From Hyphomicrobiales bacterium (GTDB lineage Bacteria > Pseudomonadota > Alphaproteobacteria > Rhizobiales > Rhizobiaceae), in the NCBI GenBank assembly GCA_900466575.1, contig UBMP01000027.1, positions 1 to 57,832 on the forward strand: a DNA stretch of 57,832 nucleotides, read 5' to 3'. Below, piece by piece: positions 1-7,369 of this stretch; positions within the stretch are counted from its first letter, which is position 1, and every line of letters begins with the position of its first letter. The position numbers were made by a program, and so were the translations under genes. The notes below the pieces were generated by a model. The model did no database searches and was not told the origin of the DNA. It worked only from the letters and a program-made list of their open reading frames with translations.

Positions 1-122
1 GATGGGGTGAGGGCGATGGCAACCAGCATCAGCCCCACCAAGCTTGAGCGGAAACGAGCCTGAAGATCCGCCTCTGTGGCGCTGATCCTGTCTTGTCTCG
101 CTCTCGCCGCGGGTCTCGCCAT
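1..122 (-). CDS. Partial leftward gene, N-terminus only, unidentified
   Basis: Reading leftward from an ATG at 120-122, the frame stays open to the window edge and encodes about 40 residues: a basic N-terminus (MARPAARARQDRISATEADL) followed by a hydrophobic stretch (LVGLMLVAIALT) that looks like the start of a membrane segment. A purine-rich GGAGG lies upstream, somewhat far from the start. The gene would be divergent from the metal ATPase, leaving about 200 bp for two promoters. The product cannot be identified from this fragment, and the reading could still be chance. Confidence 0.35.
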   Translation of the reverse strand, partial: MARPAARARQDRISATEADLQARFRSSLVGLMLVAIALTP

Positions 123-261
123 CGTCCTGGTCGCCAGCCGGTTCCTCCAGCTGCCTGCTTAATTCCTTCTCACCGCATGCGAAGTCCCGCTGCGATTGTT
201 CGCAGCGGCTTTTGCCATGACCGCGCTCGAAACGTGCCCTGCACGATCTCAAAATTATCGC

Positions 262-292
262 TTGATCCTCTAGTCGCTAGAGGATGTAGGCA
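262..292 (+). promoter_or_regulatory. MerR-family-type promoter/operator of the metal ATPase gene
   Basis: A -35 box TTGATC (262-267) and a -10-like TAGGCA (287-292) are separated by 19 bp. Inside the spacer is a perfect inverted repeat, CCTCTAG-TCG-CTAGAGG (267-283). An over-long 19-20 bp spacer holding a dyad is the hallmark of promoters activated by MerR-family metal sensors, and this dyad resembles CadR/PbrR-type operators. Predicted transcription starts near 299, just before the ribosome site AAGGAGG (308-314). No merR-type gene is adjacent in the window. Confidence 0.8.
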
Positions 293-319
293 TAAGAAAA
301 AGAGATCAAGGAGGTTATC

Positions 320-2647
320 ATGGCGACGGCACCGGGCAAGATCCGCTATCGCGTGGAAGGTATGGATTGCGCGAGCTGCGCCGCCAAAATCGATACGGCG
401 GTTCGCAAGTTGCCGGGCATCGTGGATGTTTCCGTCTCTGCAACGGCCGGCACAATGACCGTCAACTTCGCCGGCGAAGACCATCTGCCCGCCGTTGAAA
501 AAACGGTTCGGAAGCTGGGTTACAGCGTGACGGCAAAGGGCATTGCCCAGGCCCCGAAGCAAGAGACATCCGAACATGGGCAGAATGACCAGGGCCAGCC
601 TGATCACGCAGAGGACACGTGCGGTTGTTGCCATCACGACACTCATGATCACGCGGGGCACGATCACGGTGGCCACGTTCACGAAGCGCATCACCATCAT
701 CCTGCGAGTGGCGGTTCCGGAAGCCCTTCAGAACTCGGCCTGCATGGTCATGACCATGGCCCGACCGATGGTCCATGGTGGCGCTCGAAAAAGGCGCAGC
801 TGACGATCGCCAGCGGCATGGCGTTGGTTGCCGCCTATATTGTTGGCCATCTCGTGCCGACAGTCGCTTCCTATGCCTTTGCGGTCGCGATGCTTGTCGG
901 TCTTGTTCCGATCGCGCGGCGGGCGCTTTCTGCGGCGCTTGCCCGTATTCCCTTCACCGTTGAAACGCTGATGACGATCGCTGCTGTGGGGGCCGTCCTG
1001 ATCCATGCGAGCGAGGAGGCGGCAGCTGTGGTGTTCCTGTTCCTCGTGGGGGAACTGTTGGAAGGGGTCGCAGCCGAACGCGCCCGCGCGAGTATCCAAT
1101 CGCTGACAGCACTTGTTCCGAAGTCGGCGCTCCTTGAGGAGGGGGGACGCACACGCGAGGTTCCGGCTGATACGCTCGCCATCGGCTCCACCATTATCGT
1201 CCGGCCGGGGGATCGCATCGCTGCCGATGGTGTGATTGTCGAGGGAGCAAGCGCCATCAACGAGGCGCCGGTCACGGGCGAGAGCGTGCCGGTTCTAAAG
1301 GAAAGGGACGCGTCCGTTTTTGCGGGAACGATCAATGGTGAGGCCGTTCTCAAGGTTCGCGTCACTGCCGCCGCGGCTGACAACACGATCGCGCGTGTCG
1401 TCAAGCTCGTTGAAGAAGCGCAGGAATCCAAAAGCCCCACAGAGCGGTTCATCGACCGTTTTTCGAAGTATTATACGCCCGGCGTCCTGATGGTGGGCGC
1501 GCTCATTGCCGTGGTTCCGCCGCTCGCCTTTGGCGCGTCGTGGGCCGAATGGATCTACAAGGGGCTTGCGGTCCTGCTGATCGGCTGCCCATGCGCGCTG
1601 GTGATTTCAACGCCTGCTGCCATCGCGGCCTCCCTATCCGCCGGCGCCCGGCGCGGGCTCCTCATGAAGGGGGGCGCCGTGCTCGAAGGGCTCGGCAAGC
1701 TGACGGCCGTGGCGCTCGACAAGACCGGCACCTTGACGGAGGGCAGGCCGACGGTCACCGACATCATTGCGCTGGCAAGGCCGGAGAGTGAGGTTCTCGC
1801 GCTGGCGGCGGCGCTCGAAGCCGGCTCCAGCCATCCGCTTGCGCAGGCGATTCTCGCGAGGGCCAACGCAGATGCCGTTGCTGTTCCTCGTGCCTCGCGT
1901 GCGAGGGCCATCGGAGGGAAAGGCGTGACGGCCTCCGTGGGCGAAGACGAGATTTTCCTCGGCTCGCCGCGCGCTACGCAGGAGCTTGTGTCGATGTCCG
2001 ATGAGGTCAGTCGGGATATCCAGCGCCTTCACGACGAAGGCAAGACCGTCTCGGTCCTGCTTGTAGGGTCCGGCATTGCGGGCCTCTTGGCCATGCGAGA
2101 CGAGCCTCGCCCGGATGCTGTGGATGGTCTGAAAGCGCTGAAAGGCCTTGGTATCAAGACTGTCATGCTGACGGGAGACAATAGCCGGACTGCGAAGGCG
2201 ATCGGCGGACAGCTCGGTATGGACGACATCCGCGCGGAGCTTCTTCCCCAGGACAAGCAGAGGATTGTCGGTGAACTGAAGTCGGAGGGTTTTGTCGTCG
2301 GCAAGGTGGGTGACGGGATCAACGACGCGCCGGCGCTGGCCGCCGCCGATATCGGCATTGCCATGGGCGGCGGCACGGACGTGGCACTGGAAACGGCCGA
2401 TGCCGCCGTGCTTCACGGCCGCGTCGCCGACATCGCGCGCATGGTCCAGCTTTCGCGAAACACGATGGCGAATATCGGCCAGAACATTACGATTGCGCTG
2501 GGTCTCAAGGCCGTGTTTCTCGTGACGACGGTGATCGGGCTGACAGGACTGTGGCCGGCCATTCTGGCCGATACGGGTGCGACCGTGCTTGTCACTCTCA
2601 ACGCGTTGCGCCTCCTGTCACCCAGGTTCGACGGGGAGACGCGCTGA
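320..2647 (+). CDS. zntA: Heavy-metal (Zn2+/Cd2+/Pb2+) translocating P1B-type ATPase
   Basis: This inner-membrane pump exports divalent soft metals using ATP. Residues 10-75 form a heavy-metal-associated domain with GMDCASC (Cys17, Cys20). Residues 86-146 are a low-complexity linker with 17 histidines plus a CGCC cluster (101-104), probably a metal buffer or sensor. The transmembrane metal site CPC is at 423-425, the phosphorylated aspartate is in DKTGT (467-471), and the hinge GDGIND starts at 664. At 775 aa it is full length. The ATG follows an excellent AAGGAGG. The MerR-type operator upstream predicts metal induction. Subgroup P1B-2 (Zn/Cd/Pb) rather than copper is inferred from the His/Cys-rich N-terminus and the operator type; exact metal preference is not proven. 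Confidence 0.93.
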   Translation: MATAPGKIRYRVEGMDCASCAAKIDTAVRKLPGIVDVSVSATAGTMTVNFAGEDHLPAVEKTVRKLGYSVTAKGIAQAPKQETSEHGQNDQGQPDHAEDTCGCCHHDTHDHAGHDHGGHVHEAHHHHPASGGSGSPSELGLHGHDHGPTDGPWWRSKKAQLTIASGMALVAAYIVGHLVPTVASYAFAVAMLVGLVPIARRALSAALARIPFTVETLMTIAAVGAVLIHASEEAAAVVFLFLVGELLEGVAAERARASIQSLTALVPKSALLEEGGRTREVPADTLAIGSTIIVRPGDRIAADGVIVEGASAINEAPVTGESVPVLKERDASVFAGTINGEAVLKVRVTAAAADNTIARVVKLVEEAQESKSPTERFIDRFSKYYTPGVLMVGALIAVVPPLAFGASWAEWIYKGLAVLLIGCPCALVISTPAAIAASLSAGARRGLLMKGGAVLEGLGKLTAVALDKTGTLTEGRPTVTDIIALARPESEVLALAAALEAGSSHPLAQAILARANADAVAVPRASRARAIGGKGVTASVGEDEIFLGSPRATQELVSMSDEVSRDIQRLHDEGKTVSVLLVGSGIAGLLAMRDEPRPDAVDGLKALKGLGIKTVMLTGDNSRTAKAIGGQLGMDDIRAELLPQDKQRIVGELKSEGFVVGKVGDGINDAPALAAADIGIAMGGGTDVALETADAAVLHGRVADIARMVQLSRNTMANIGQNITIALGLKAVFLVTTVIGLTGLWPAILADTGATVLVTLNALRLLSPRFDGETR

Positions 2648-2713
2648 ATTCGCCGCCCGGCCCGACGCGTTCGCCGGCCCGATCCGAGGCAACGGCGTTT
2701 CGTTGCGCTCAAC

Positions 2714-2737
2714 CCACACTCGTGCTTGCGGGTGTGG
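2714..2737 (+). terminator. Possible hairpin terminator after zntA
   Basis: CCACACTCG and CGGGTGTGG can pair as a 9-bp stem (one G-T pair) around a 6-nt loop, about 65 bp after the zntA stop. Only TTAAAA follows rather than a U-run, so termination strength is uncertain. The rest of 2648-2902 shows no gene. Confidence 0.35.
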
Positions 2738-2902
2738 TTAAAATAGCGTTAACTTCCCGGCAGGCCTGATCCCATGAGAGGCAGTTTTCGCATCTTTTGT
2801 GGGTAAGGCGTGCTGTGGCCATGATGGCCATGGCGCTGAGGGTGAGGGGGGCTCTAATATGTCCTCGCACCTCCAAGAGTTTTGCGTAGGACGAGTAGCG
2901 TT

Positions 2903-3409
2903 ATGAAGACGTTGACGATCGATATCAGGCGGGCAGACCCTCAGGATGCGCGCGCAATTTCCGAGGCGCACCGGCAATCCTGGCAGCATACCTATGCCGG
3001 CCTCATTCCTCACAAGCCGTTGACAAAGATGATCGAGCGCCGCGGTGAGCGGTGGTGGCGGATCGCCTCGCGCGGGCCGGCAACGCTTCTCGTCGCAGAA
3101 GTTGCGGGCGAAATTGCCGGTTATGCGACGATCGGCCAGAACCGCGCCCGCGGACTTGCGCAGGAAGGCGAAATTTACGAGCTTTACCTGAAACCCGAAT
3201 ATCAGGGCATTGGTCTCGGATCGCGCCTTTTTGCGGAGGGTCGGTCGCTGCTTTCTTCGCTCGGTTACCGCGGGCTTGTCGCCTGGTGCCTTGAGGATTG
3301 CGATCTCACGACCCGCTTCTTCCGCAATCATGGCGGCGTGGACGCCGTGGAAGGGACGGAAGACTTCGGTGGGGCGGCGCTGAAGAAGCTCGGCTTCTTG
3401 TGGAACTGA
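2903..3409 (+). CDS. GNAT-family N-acetyltransferase
   Basis: A 168-aa member of the Gcn5-related acetyltransferase superfamily, which transfers acetyl from acetyl-CoA to an amine. The acetyl-CoA pyrophosphate loop is visible as QGIGLG within LKPEYQGIGLGSRLFAEG, preceded by the beta-strand EIYELYL. The frame is open upstream to a TTG at 2882, but the ATG at 2903, preceded by an AGGA, gives the usual family N-terminus (MKTLTIDIRRADPQDA). The substrate cannot be told from sequence; such single-domain GNATs act on small molecules, peptides or protein N-termini. It ends back-to-back with the convergent periplasmic protein gene, whose stop abuts at 3410. Confidence 0.85.
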   Translation: MKTLTIDIRRADPQDARAISEAHRQSWQHTYAGLIPHKPLTKMIERRGERWWRIASRGPATLLVAEVAGEIAGYATIGQNRARGLAQEGEIYELYLKPEYQGIGLGSRLFAEGRSLLSSLGYRGLVAWCLEDCDLTTRFFRNHGGVDAVEGTEDFGGAALKKLGFLWN

Positions 3410-4024
3410 TCACTCGGCCTTGAGGCGATCCGGCAGGCTGTTACTCGGCGTACCGGCCTTCGGCCCCTTCGTTCCCGTCCACATCGGCTCGGTGTAGCCG
3501 CAGGCAAAGTCGCGGGCATTCTCGTCCGCAAGCTTGCGGGCGAGATCGTTTGCGTTGGGATTGGCCAGCGCATCGACGTAGCCGATGACGCAGGAGAGAC
3601 CGTCCTCCTGCTGCGCTACGCGTGAGACGACGAGAACCTGCCCGGCATTCTTCGGCGATGATGCGCCGGTGGCGGGATCAGGGTTGTCGGTGAACCAGCG
3701 CTGGATCGCGGCAATCGGCTTGCCCGTTTCGTCCAGCCGCCACTCGATCGTCAGGTTGACATTGTTGAACTGAGCGAAGGATTCGAAACTGTCCTCGATG
3801 AGATTCCTGGCAGCCGGTCCGTATCGCAGGCTCTGGCGCAAATCGTCTTCCGCGAAATAGACGGGATAGGATTTGTAACCGGCGCATTTCATGCGCCCGC
3901 CTGCCTCGCCACTTGAAAGCTTCTTGCAGTGATCGAGATCGAGTTTCGTGTAGGTGCTCGAATTAGCCGCTGCCGGTCCGGCTGCAAGCGCCGCCAGAAT
4001 GAAGAGCGCATGTCCAGCATGCAT
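3410..4024 (-). CDS. Conserved hypothetical periplasmic protein
   Basis: A 204-aa protein. The frame is open further upstream, but the ATG at 4024 opens a clear signal peptide (MHAGHALFILAALAAGPAAA) with cleavage expected after the Ala run. The mature part contains four cysteines, including YTKLDLDHC and GRMKCAGY near its N-terminus, which may form disulfides in the periplasm. I recognise no catalytic motif or named domain. It is divergent from ppa, with a 169-bp intergenic region that must carry both promoters, and convergent with the acetyltransferase gene. Function is unknown; similar secreted proteins are, to my knowledge, common in Rhizobiaceae. Confidence 0.7.
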   Translation of the reverse strand: MHAGHALFILAALAAGPAAANSSTYTKLDLDHCKKLSSGEAGGRMKCAGYKSYPVYFAEDDLRQSLRYGPAARNLIEDSFESFAQFNNVNLTIEWRLDETGKPIAAIQRWFTDNPDPATGASSPKNAGQVLVVSRVAQQEDGLSCVIGYVDALANPNANDLARKLADENARDFACGYTEPMWTGTKGPKAGTPSNSLPDRLKAE

Positions 4025-4193
4025 GGTGTCGTCCCCTCTTGTCCCCGAGGCCAGCTTATCAAGAGGAAAGTGCCTGCGCCAGACGAGAGGCGCGCTCATT
4101 CGTGTTAAACATAGCCCATCGGCCATGTTGCGTCGCAGCGCATTTGCCTTTATCGACACAGCCGGAGAAATCACCGCCATAAGGGATGGATGA

Positions 4194-4727
4194 ATGCGTA
4201 TCGATGCAATTTCTATCGGCAAGAACCCGCCGGACGACGTCAATGTGATTGTGGAAGTGCCGGTTGGCGGTCACCCGATCAAGTATGAAATGGACAAGGA
4301 AGCCGGCGCGCTCATCGTCGACCGCTTCCTCTACACGCCGATGACCTATCCGGGTAACTACGGCTTCGTCCCGCATACGCTTTCGGAAGACGGAGACCCG
4401 GTCGACGTCCTCATCTGCAACACCCGCCCGCTGGTTCCCGGCTGCGTGATCAATGTGCGCCCGATCGGCGTCATGGTCATGGAAGACGATGGCGGCAAGG
4501 ACGAGAAGATCATCGCCGTTCCGGTTCCGAAGCTGACGCAGCGCTATGACAAAGTCCTGAACTATACCGACCTGCCGGAAATCTCGCTCAAGCAGATCGA
4601 GCACTTCTTCGCACACTACAAGGATCTGGAACCCGGCAAGTGGGTCAAGATCGGTGGTTGGCAGGACGTTGACGTCGCCAAGCGCCTGATCGTCGAAGCG
4701 ATCGAACGCTATAAGAAGTCCAAGTAA
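4194..4727 (+). CDS. ppa: Inorganic pyrophosphatase, family I
   Basis: Hydrolyses pyrophosphate to two phosphates in the cytoplasm, pulling biosynthetic reactions forward. The 177-aa length is standard for the bacterial hexameric Mg2+-dependent enzyme. The family I signature D-x-D-P-x-D is at residues 66-71 (DGDPVD), followed by [12 protein letters not shown]. Upstream, [11 protein letters not shown] and [16 protein letters not shown] supply the conserved Lys, Glu and Tyr residues of the active site. The ATG at 4194 begins the expected N-terminus ([18 protein letters not shown]). It is a single-gene unit: the neighbour downstream is convergent, 6 bp away. Confidence 0.97.
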   Translation: MRIDAISIGKNPPDDVNVIVEVPVGGHPIKYEMDKEAGALIVDRFLYTPMTYPGNYGFVPHTLSEDGDPVDVLICNTRPLVPGCVINVRPIGVMVMEDDGGKDEKIIAVPVPKLTQRYDKVLNYTDLPEISLKQIEHFFAHYKDLEPGKWVKIGGWQDVDVAKRLIVEAIERYKKSK

Positions 4728-4733
4728 GCTTCT

Positions 4734-5054
4734 TTAAGACGTCAGAAGGCTGCCAAGCCTTTTTGCAATCTCCTCCGTATCGCCATCGATGCGGAGGATT
4801 TTTTTGCGCGCCGTGTCGCCCGAGATTACGGAAATCGAGGATTTGGGCAGCTTGAGAGACTTCGCCAGAAGTTCGATCAGCGCCTTGTTGGCCTTGCCCT
4901 TCTCCGGCACGGCCGTCACGCGAGCCTTGAGCAGCGTTTCGCCATCTGCCGTTGTTTCAGCACCGTCCAAGCCATCGCGACCGGCATTCGGCGTCAGTTT
5001 CACCGAAAGCCGGACGTGATCCGTATGGACCTGAAAGGGAAGGGCTTCGCCCAT
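4734..5054 (-). CDS. yggU: DUF167/YggU (UPF0235) family protein
   Basis: A 106-aa cytoplasmic protein of the YggU/DUF167 family, whose biochemical role is not established. The family pattern is clear: RLSVKLTPNAGRDGL, then LKARVTAVPEKGKANKALIELLAKSLKLPKSSISVISG and ARKKILRI. The ATG at 5054 shares one base with the upstream yggT stop (TGATG), so the two are very likely translationally coupled. A TTG one codon earlier is a less likely start. The pairing yggT-yggU is widespread in proteobacteria, often near proC or cell-division genes; here it stands alone between ppa and an exporter gene. Confidence 0.9.
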   Translation of the reverse strand: MGEALPFQVHTDHVRLSVKLTPNAGRDGLDGAETTADGETLLKARVTAVPEKGKANKALIELLAKSLKLPKSSISVISGDTARKKILRIDGDTEEIAKRLGSLLTS

Positions 5055-5350
5055 CAACGGCTGAGAAGCGCGCTGGCGATCGTTGTGTTCAGCAGTTGTT
5101 GCAGGAAGAAAAGGATGACCAGCACGACGAGCGGAGACAGATCGAGGCCACCCATGTTCGGCAGGATGCGGCGGATCGGACGATAGATCGGCTCGGTGAC
5201 CTGGTAGAGCGAGCGGCCGATCATGTTGATGGCTTCGTTGCGCGTGTTGATCACGTTGAAAGCATAGAGCCAGGAAAAAATCGCCGATGCAATGACCAGG
5301 AACCAGATGATATTGATAATGAAATTCAGGGTCGCGATAACCGCCAGCAT
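5054..5350 (-). CDS. yggT: YggT-family integral membrane protein
   Basis: A 98-aa inner-membrane protein of the YggT family. There are two hydrophobic segments, roughly residues 2-28 (with WFLVIASAIFSWLY) and 72-90 (LVVLVILFFLQQLL). Between them lies the signature VTEPIYRPIRRILPNMGGLDLSP. The frame opens with TTG at 5362, but the ATG at 5350 has a GGAG seven bases ahead and gives the normal start (MLAVIATLNFII). Family members are linked to osmotic or K+ homeostasis and to cell division in other bacteria, but the molecular role is unclear. It overlaps yggU by one base and is divergent from the MFS gene. Confidence 0.92.
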   Translation of the reverse strand: MLAVIATLNFIINIIWFLVIASAIFSWLYAFNVINTRNEAINMIGRSLYQVTEPIYRPIRRILPNMGGLDLSPLVVLVILFFLQQLLNTTIASALLSR

Positions 5351-5503
5351 AATCCGCTCCAATCTTTCGATTGACAGTTATGTAGTCTTTGGCGACTAAA
5401 CGGGCAAGGGCGGGTCTGCCATCCCCGTCAACATGCTTAATGGCGGCGTCGAAAGCGCTTGGCGATCTTCAAATGAGCGACGCGCTTTCGCTTCTTGCTT
5501 TCC

Positions 5504-5550
5504 GCATGTCGGTATCGCAAAACCGCGGCACACTTTTGCGCGACGTGCTT
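5504..5550. repeat. Intergenic repeat copy 1 (with the copy at 14891)
   Basis: Contains GCAAAACCGC, CACTTTTGC and GACGTGCT at the same spacing (within one base) as the copy at 14891-14937; 27 core bases are identical. It lies in the leader of the MFS gene, ending 22 bp before its start codon. The arrangement looks like a dispersed, partly palindromic rhizobial intergenic element. Confidence 0.6.
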
Positions 5551-5572
5551 AAGCCCCCGAGGAAACATCCCC

Positions 5573-6817
5573 ATGTCCGATCCCGTGACGCCTGTGAACC
5601 GGTTCGCCGCATTCCGTCACCGCGCCTATACGCTTTTCTTCTTCTCGCGCTTTCTCACATCCTTCGCGACCCAGATCGTCAGCGTTTCGGTCGGCTGGCA
5701 GATGTACGATGCGACCAAGAACCCGTTCTATCTCGGCTTGATCGGTCTCTTCCAGTTCCTGCCGTCGCTGGCGCTGGTTCTCGTCACCGGGTCGGTGGCG
5801 GACCGCTACAATCGGCGTGTCATCGTCTCGGCCTGCATGTTCGTGGCTTCCGTTGCCACCGCGCTTCTGCTCGGCATGACGCTGACGGGCACTTTTTCGC
5901 CGATGCCGGTTTTTGCCGTCATGCTGCTCTTCGGTCTGGAGCGGGCCTTCATGTCTCCTGCCGTGCAATCGCTTGCGCCGAATCTCATTCCGCCGGAAGA
6001 CCTCTCCAATGCCGTGGCCTGGAACTCTTCCTCCTGGCAGGCAGCCACCATTATCGGCCCTGTCGCCGGCGGCCTGCTTTACGGGCTGGGTGCGGACATC
6101 GCCTATGCAGTCGCGCTGGCGCTGCTCCTCGTCAGCTCGGTTCTGGTCATCATGATCCCGAAGCCGGCGCAGCGCATGTCGCGCGAAAAGCCGACCTGGA
6201 CATCGCTGCTCGCCGGATTCAGCTTCATCAGATCGGAGAAGATCGTGCTTGGCGCGATCTCGCTCGATCTGTTTGCCGTGCTGCTTGGTGGGGCGACCGC
6301 GCTGATGCCGATCTTTGCCCGTGACGTGCTGACTGTGGGTCCCTGGGGGCTCGGCCTGCTACGCTCCGCGCCGGGCGTGGGCGCTATCGTCACGGCAATC
6401 CTGCTCGCGAGTTTTCCCATCAAGCATCGGGCCGGCATGCTGATGTTCATCGGCGTTGCGATCTTTGGTGCAGGCACCGTGGTCTTCGGCCTGTCAACGT
6501 CGGTCTGGCTGTCGGTGGTTGCACTGGCGATCATGGGCGCGGCGGACATGATTTCCGTCTATGTCCGCGAGACGCTCATTGCACTCTGGACCCCCGACGA
6601 GGTGCGCGGGCGCGTTAATGCCGTGAACATGGTGTTTGTCGGGGCCTCGAACGAACTCGGCGAGTTCCGCGCCGGTACGATGGCATCGCTCATCGGGGCG
6701 GTGCCTGCCGTGGTGGTTGGAGGGGTCGGGACGCTCGCCGTTGCCGTCATCTGGGCGCTCTCGTTCCCGAAGCTGCGCAAGATCGACAGCCTCGACGCGC
6801 CGGTCGAAGAGCATTAG
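5573..6817 (+). CDS. MFS transporter (MFS_3/enterobactin-exporter-like)
   Basis: A 414-aa, approximately 12-helix major facilitator superfamily permease of the inner membrane, probably a proton-driven exporter. The loop 2-3 motif appears as GSVADRYNRRVIV. The N-terminus (FAAFRHRAYTLFFFSRFLTSFA) and GWQMYDATKNPFYLGLIGLFQFLP match the MFS_3 (DUF894/EntS-like) group. The frame is open from 5495, but the ATG at 5573 follows GAGGA (5559-5563) and starts the conserved N-terminus; the earlier part is out of family and overlaps the intergenic repeat. The substrate cannot be assigned: EntS relatives export siderophores, but no siderophore genes lie nearby. It converges on terB. Confidence 0.88.
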   Translation: MSDPVTPVNRFAAFRHRAYTLFFFSRFLTSFATQIVSVSVGWQMYDATKNPFYLGLIGLFQFLPSLALVLVTGSVADRYNRRVIVSACMFVASVATALLLGMTLTGTFSPMPVFAVMLLFGLERAFMSPAVQSLAPNLIPPEDLSNAVAWNSSSWQAATIIGPVAGGLLYGLGADIAYAVALALLLVSSVLVIMIPKPAQRMSREKPTWTSLLAGFSFIRSEKIVLGAISLDLFAVLLGGATALMPIFARDVLTVGPWGLGLLRSAPGVGAIVTAILLASFPIKHRAGMLMFIGVAIFGAGTVVFGLSTSVWLSVVALAIMGAADMISVYVRETLIALWTPDEVRGRVNAVNMVFVGASNELGEFRAGTMASLIGAVPAVVVGGVGTLAVAVIWALSFPKLRKIDSLDAPVEEH

Positions 6818-6831
6818 GCGGTTGGTTTCAG

Positions 6832-6876
6832 GCAATTGCGGACGCGAAAACCGTTTTCGACAGTCGGTGCAACTGC
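6832..6876. repeat. Intergenic repeat copy 2, between convergent genes
   Basis: GCAATT-GCGGACGCGAAAACCG ... GTGCAACTGC matches the copy at 35435-35478 in both its ends and its GGACGCGAAA(A)CCG core. The ends are near-complementary (GCAATTGC/GCAACTGC), so it can fold as a hairpin. It fills almost all of the 60-bp gap between the MFS and terB stops and could double as a bidirectional terminator. Confidence 0.55.
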
Positions 6877-6877
6877 T

Positions 6878-7354
6878 TTAACTGTCGAGCGTGCGTCTTT
6901 CGCGGGCACGCTTCTCCGCCGCTATGCGCTGTTCGACCCGCTCGCGGCCATCGACTCCCAGAAGATCGGCGATGCGCCAGATGACGTGATCCTCGACCTC
7001 TGATTTTTCACCGTCGGCGTAGACAATATCCCACAGCAGCCCGACGAAAGCGTTGCGCCGCTCGATGGGCAATTCGCGCTTGAGCACGGTGGTGAACTGG
7101 AAGAAGTCCACCGCATCCTTTTCCGCCCGGTCGCCCGCTTCCAGCAGCGCGTTAAGCCTTGCGCCTTCCAGCCCGAATCGCGACCTGAAAAGATCTGCGA
7201 CCACCGCGCGCTCTTCCGGCGTTACCTTGCCATCGGCGGCCATGACCTGGTTGCAGAGGGCGACGGCGGCAACGCGCACTTCAGTGACGTCGCCGTCGGC
7301 GTGGCCATGCCCGCCGACGATATCCTGCAGGAACGAGACAATCGTTTCAAACAC
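6878..7354 (-). CDS. TerB-like (tellurite resistance/DjlA-type) domain protein
   Basis: About 158 aa, essentially one all-helical TerB domain: VRVAAVALCNQVMAADGKVTPEERAVVADLFR followed by a second half with VGLLWDIVYADGEKSEVEDHVIWRIADLLGV. The two acidic D-G loops (AADGKVTPEE, YADGEKSEVE) are the conserved metal-binding motifs of the fold. Role unknown: TerB proteins are tied to tellurite resistance or membrane-associated stress complexes, but this lone COG4103-type form is common in alphaproteobacteria without ter genes. Two GTG starts are possible, 7366 and 7354; I prefer 7354 because the GAGGA is properly spaced and VFETIVSFLQD resembles relatives. Last gene of the hemC-led minus-strand run. 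Confidence 0.8.
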   Translation of the reverse strand: MFETIVSFLQDIVGGHGHADGDVTEVRVAAVALCNQVMAADGKVTPEERAVVADLFRSRFGLEGARLNALLEAGDRAEKDAVDFFQFTTVLKRELPIERRNAFVGLLWDIVYADGEKSEVEDHVIWRIADLLGVDGRERVEQRIAAEKRARERRTLDS

Positions 7355-7369
7355 TTGAAATCTCACTCC

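Noticed and set aside
6878-7354. TerB protein as part of a tellurite-resistance or ter-type defence system
   Set aside because: No terA, terC, terD or other ter genes in the window; it is the tail of the haem-gene run.
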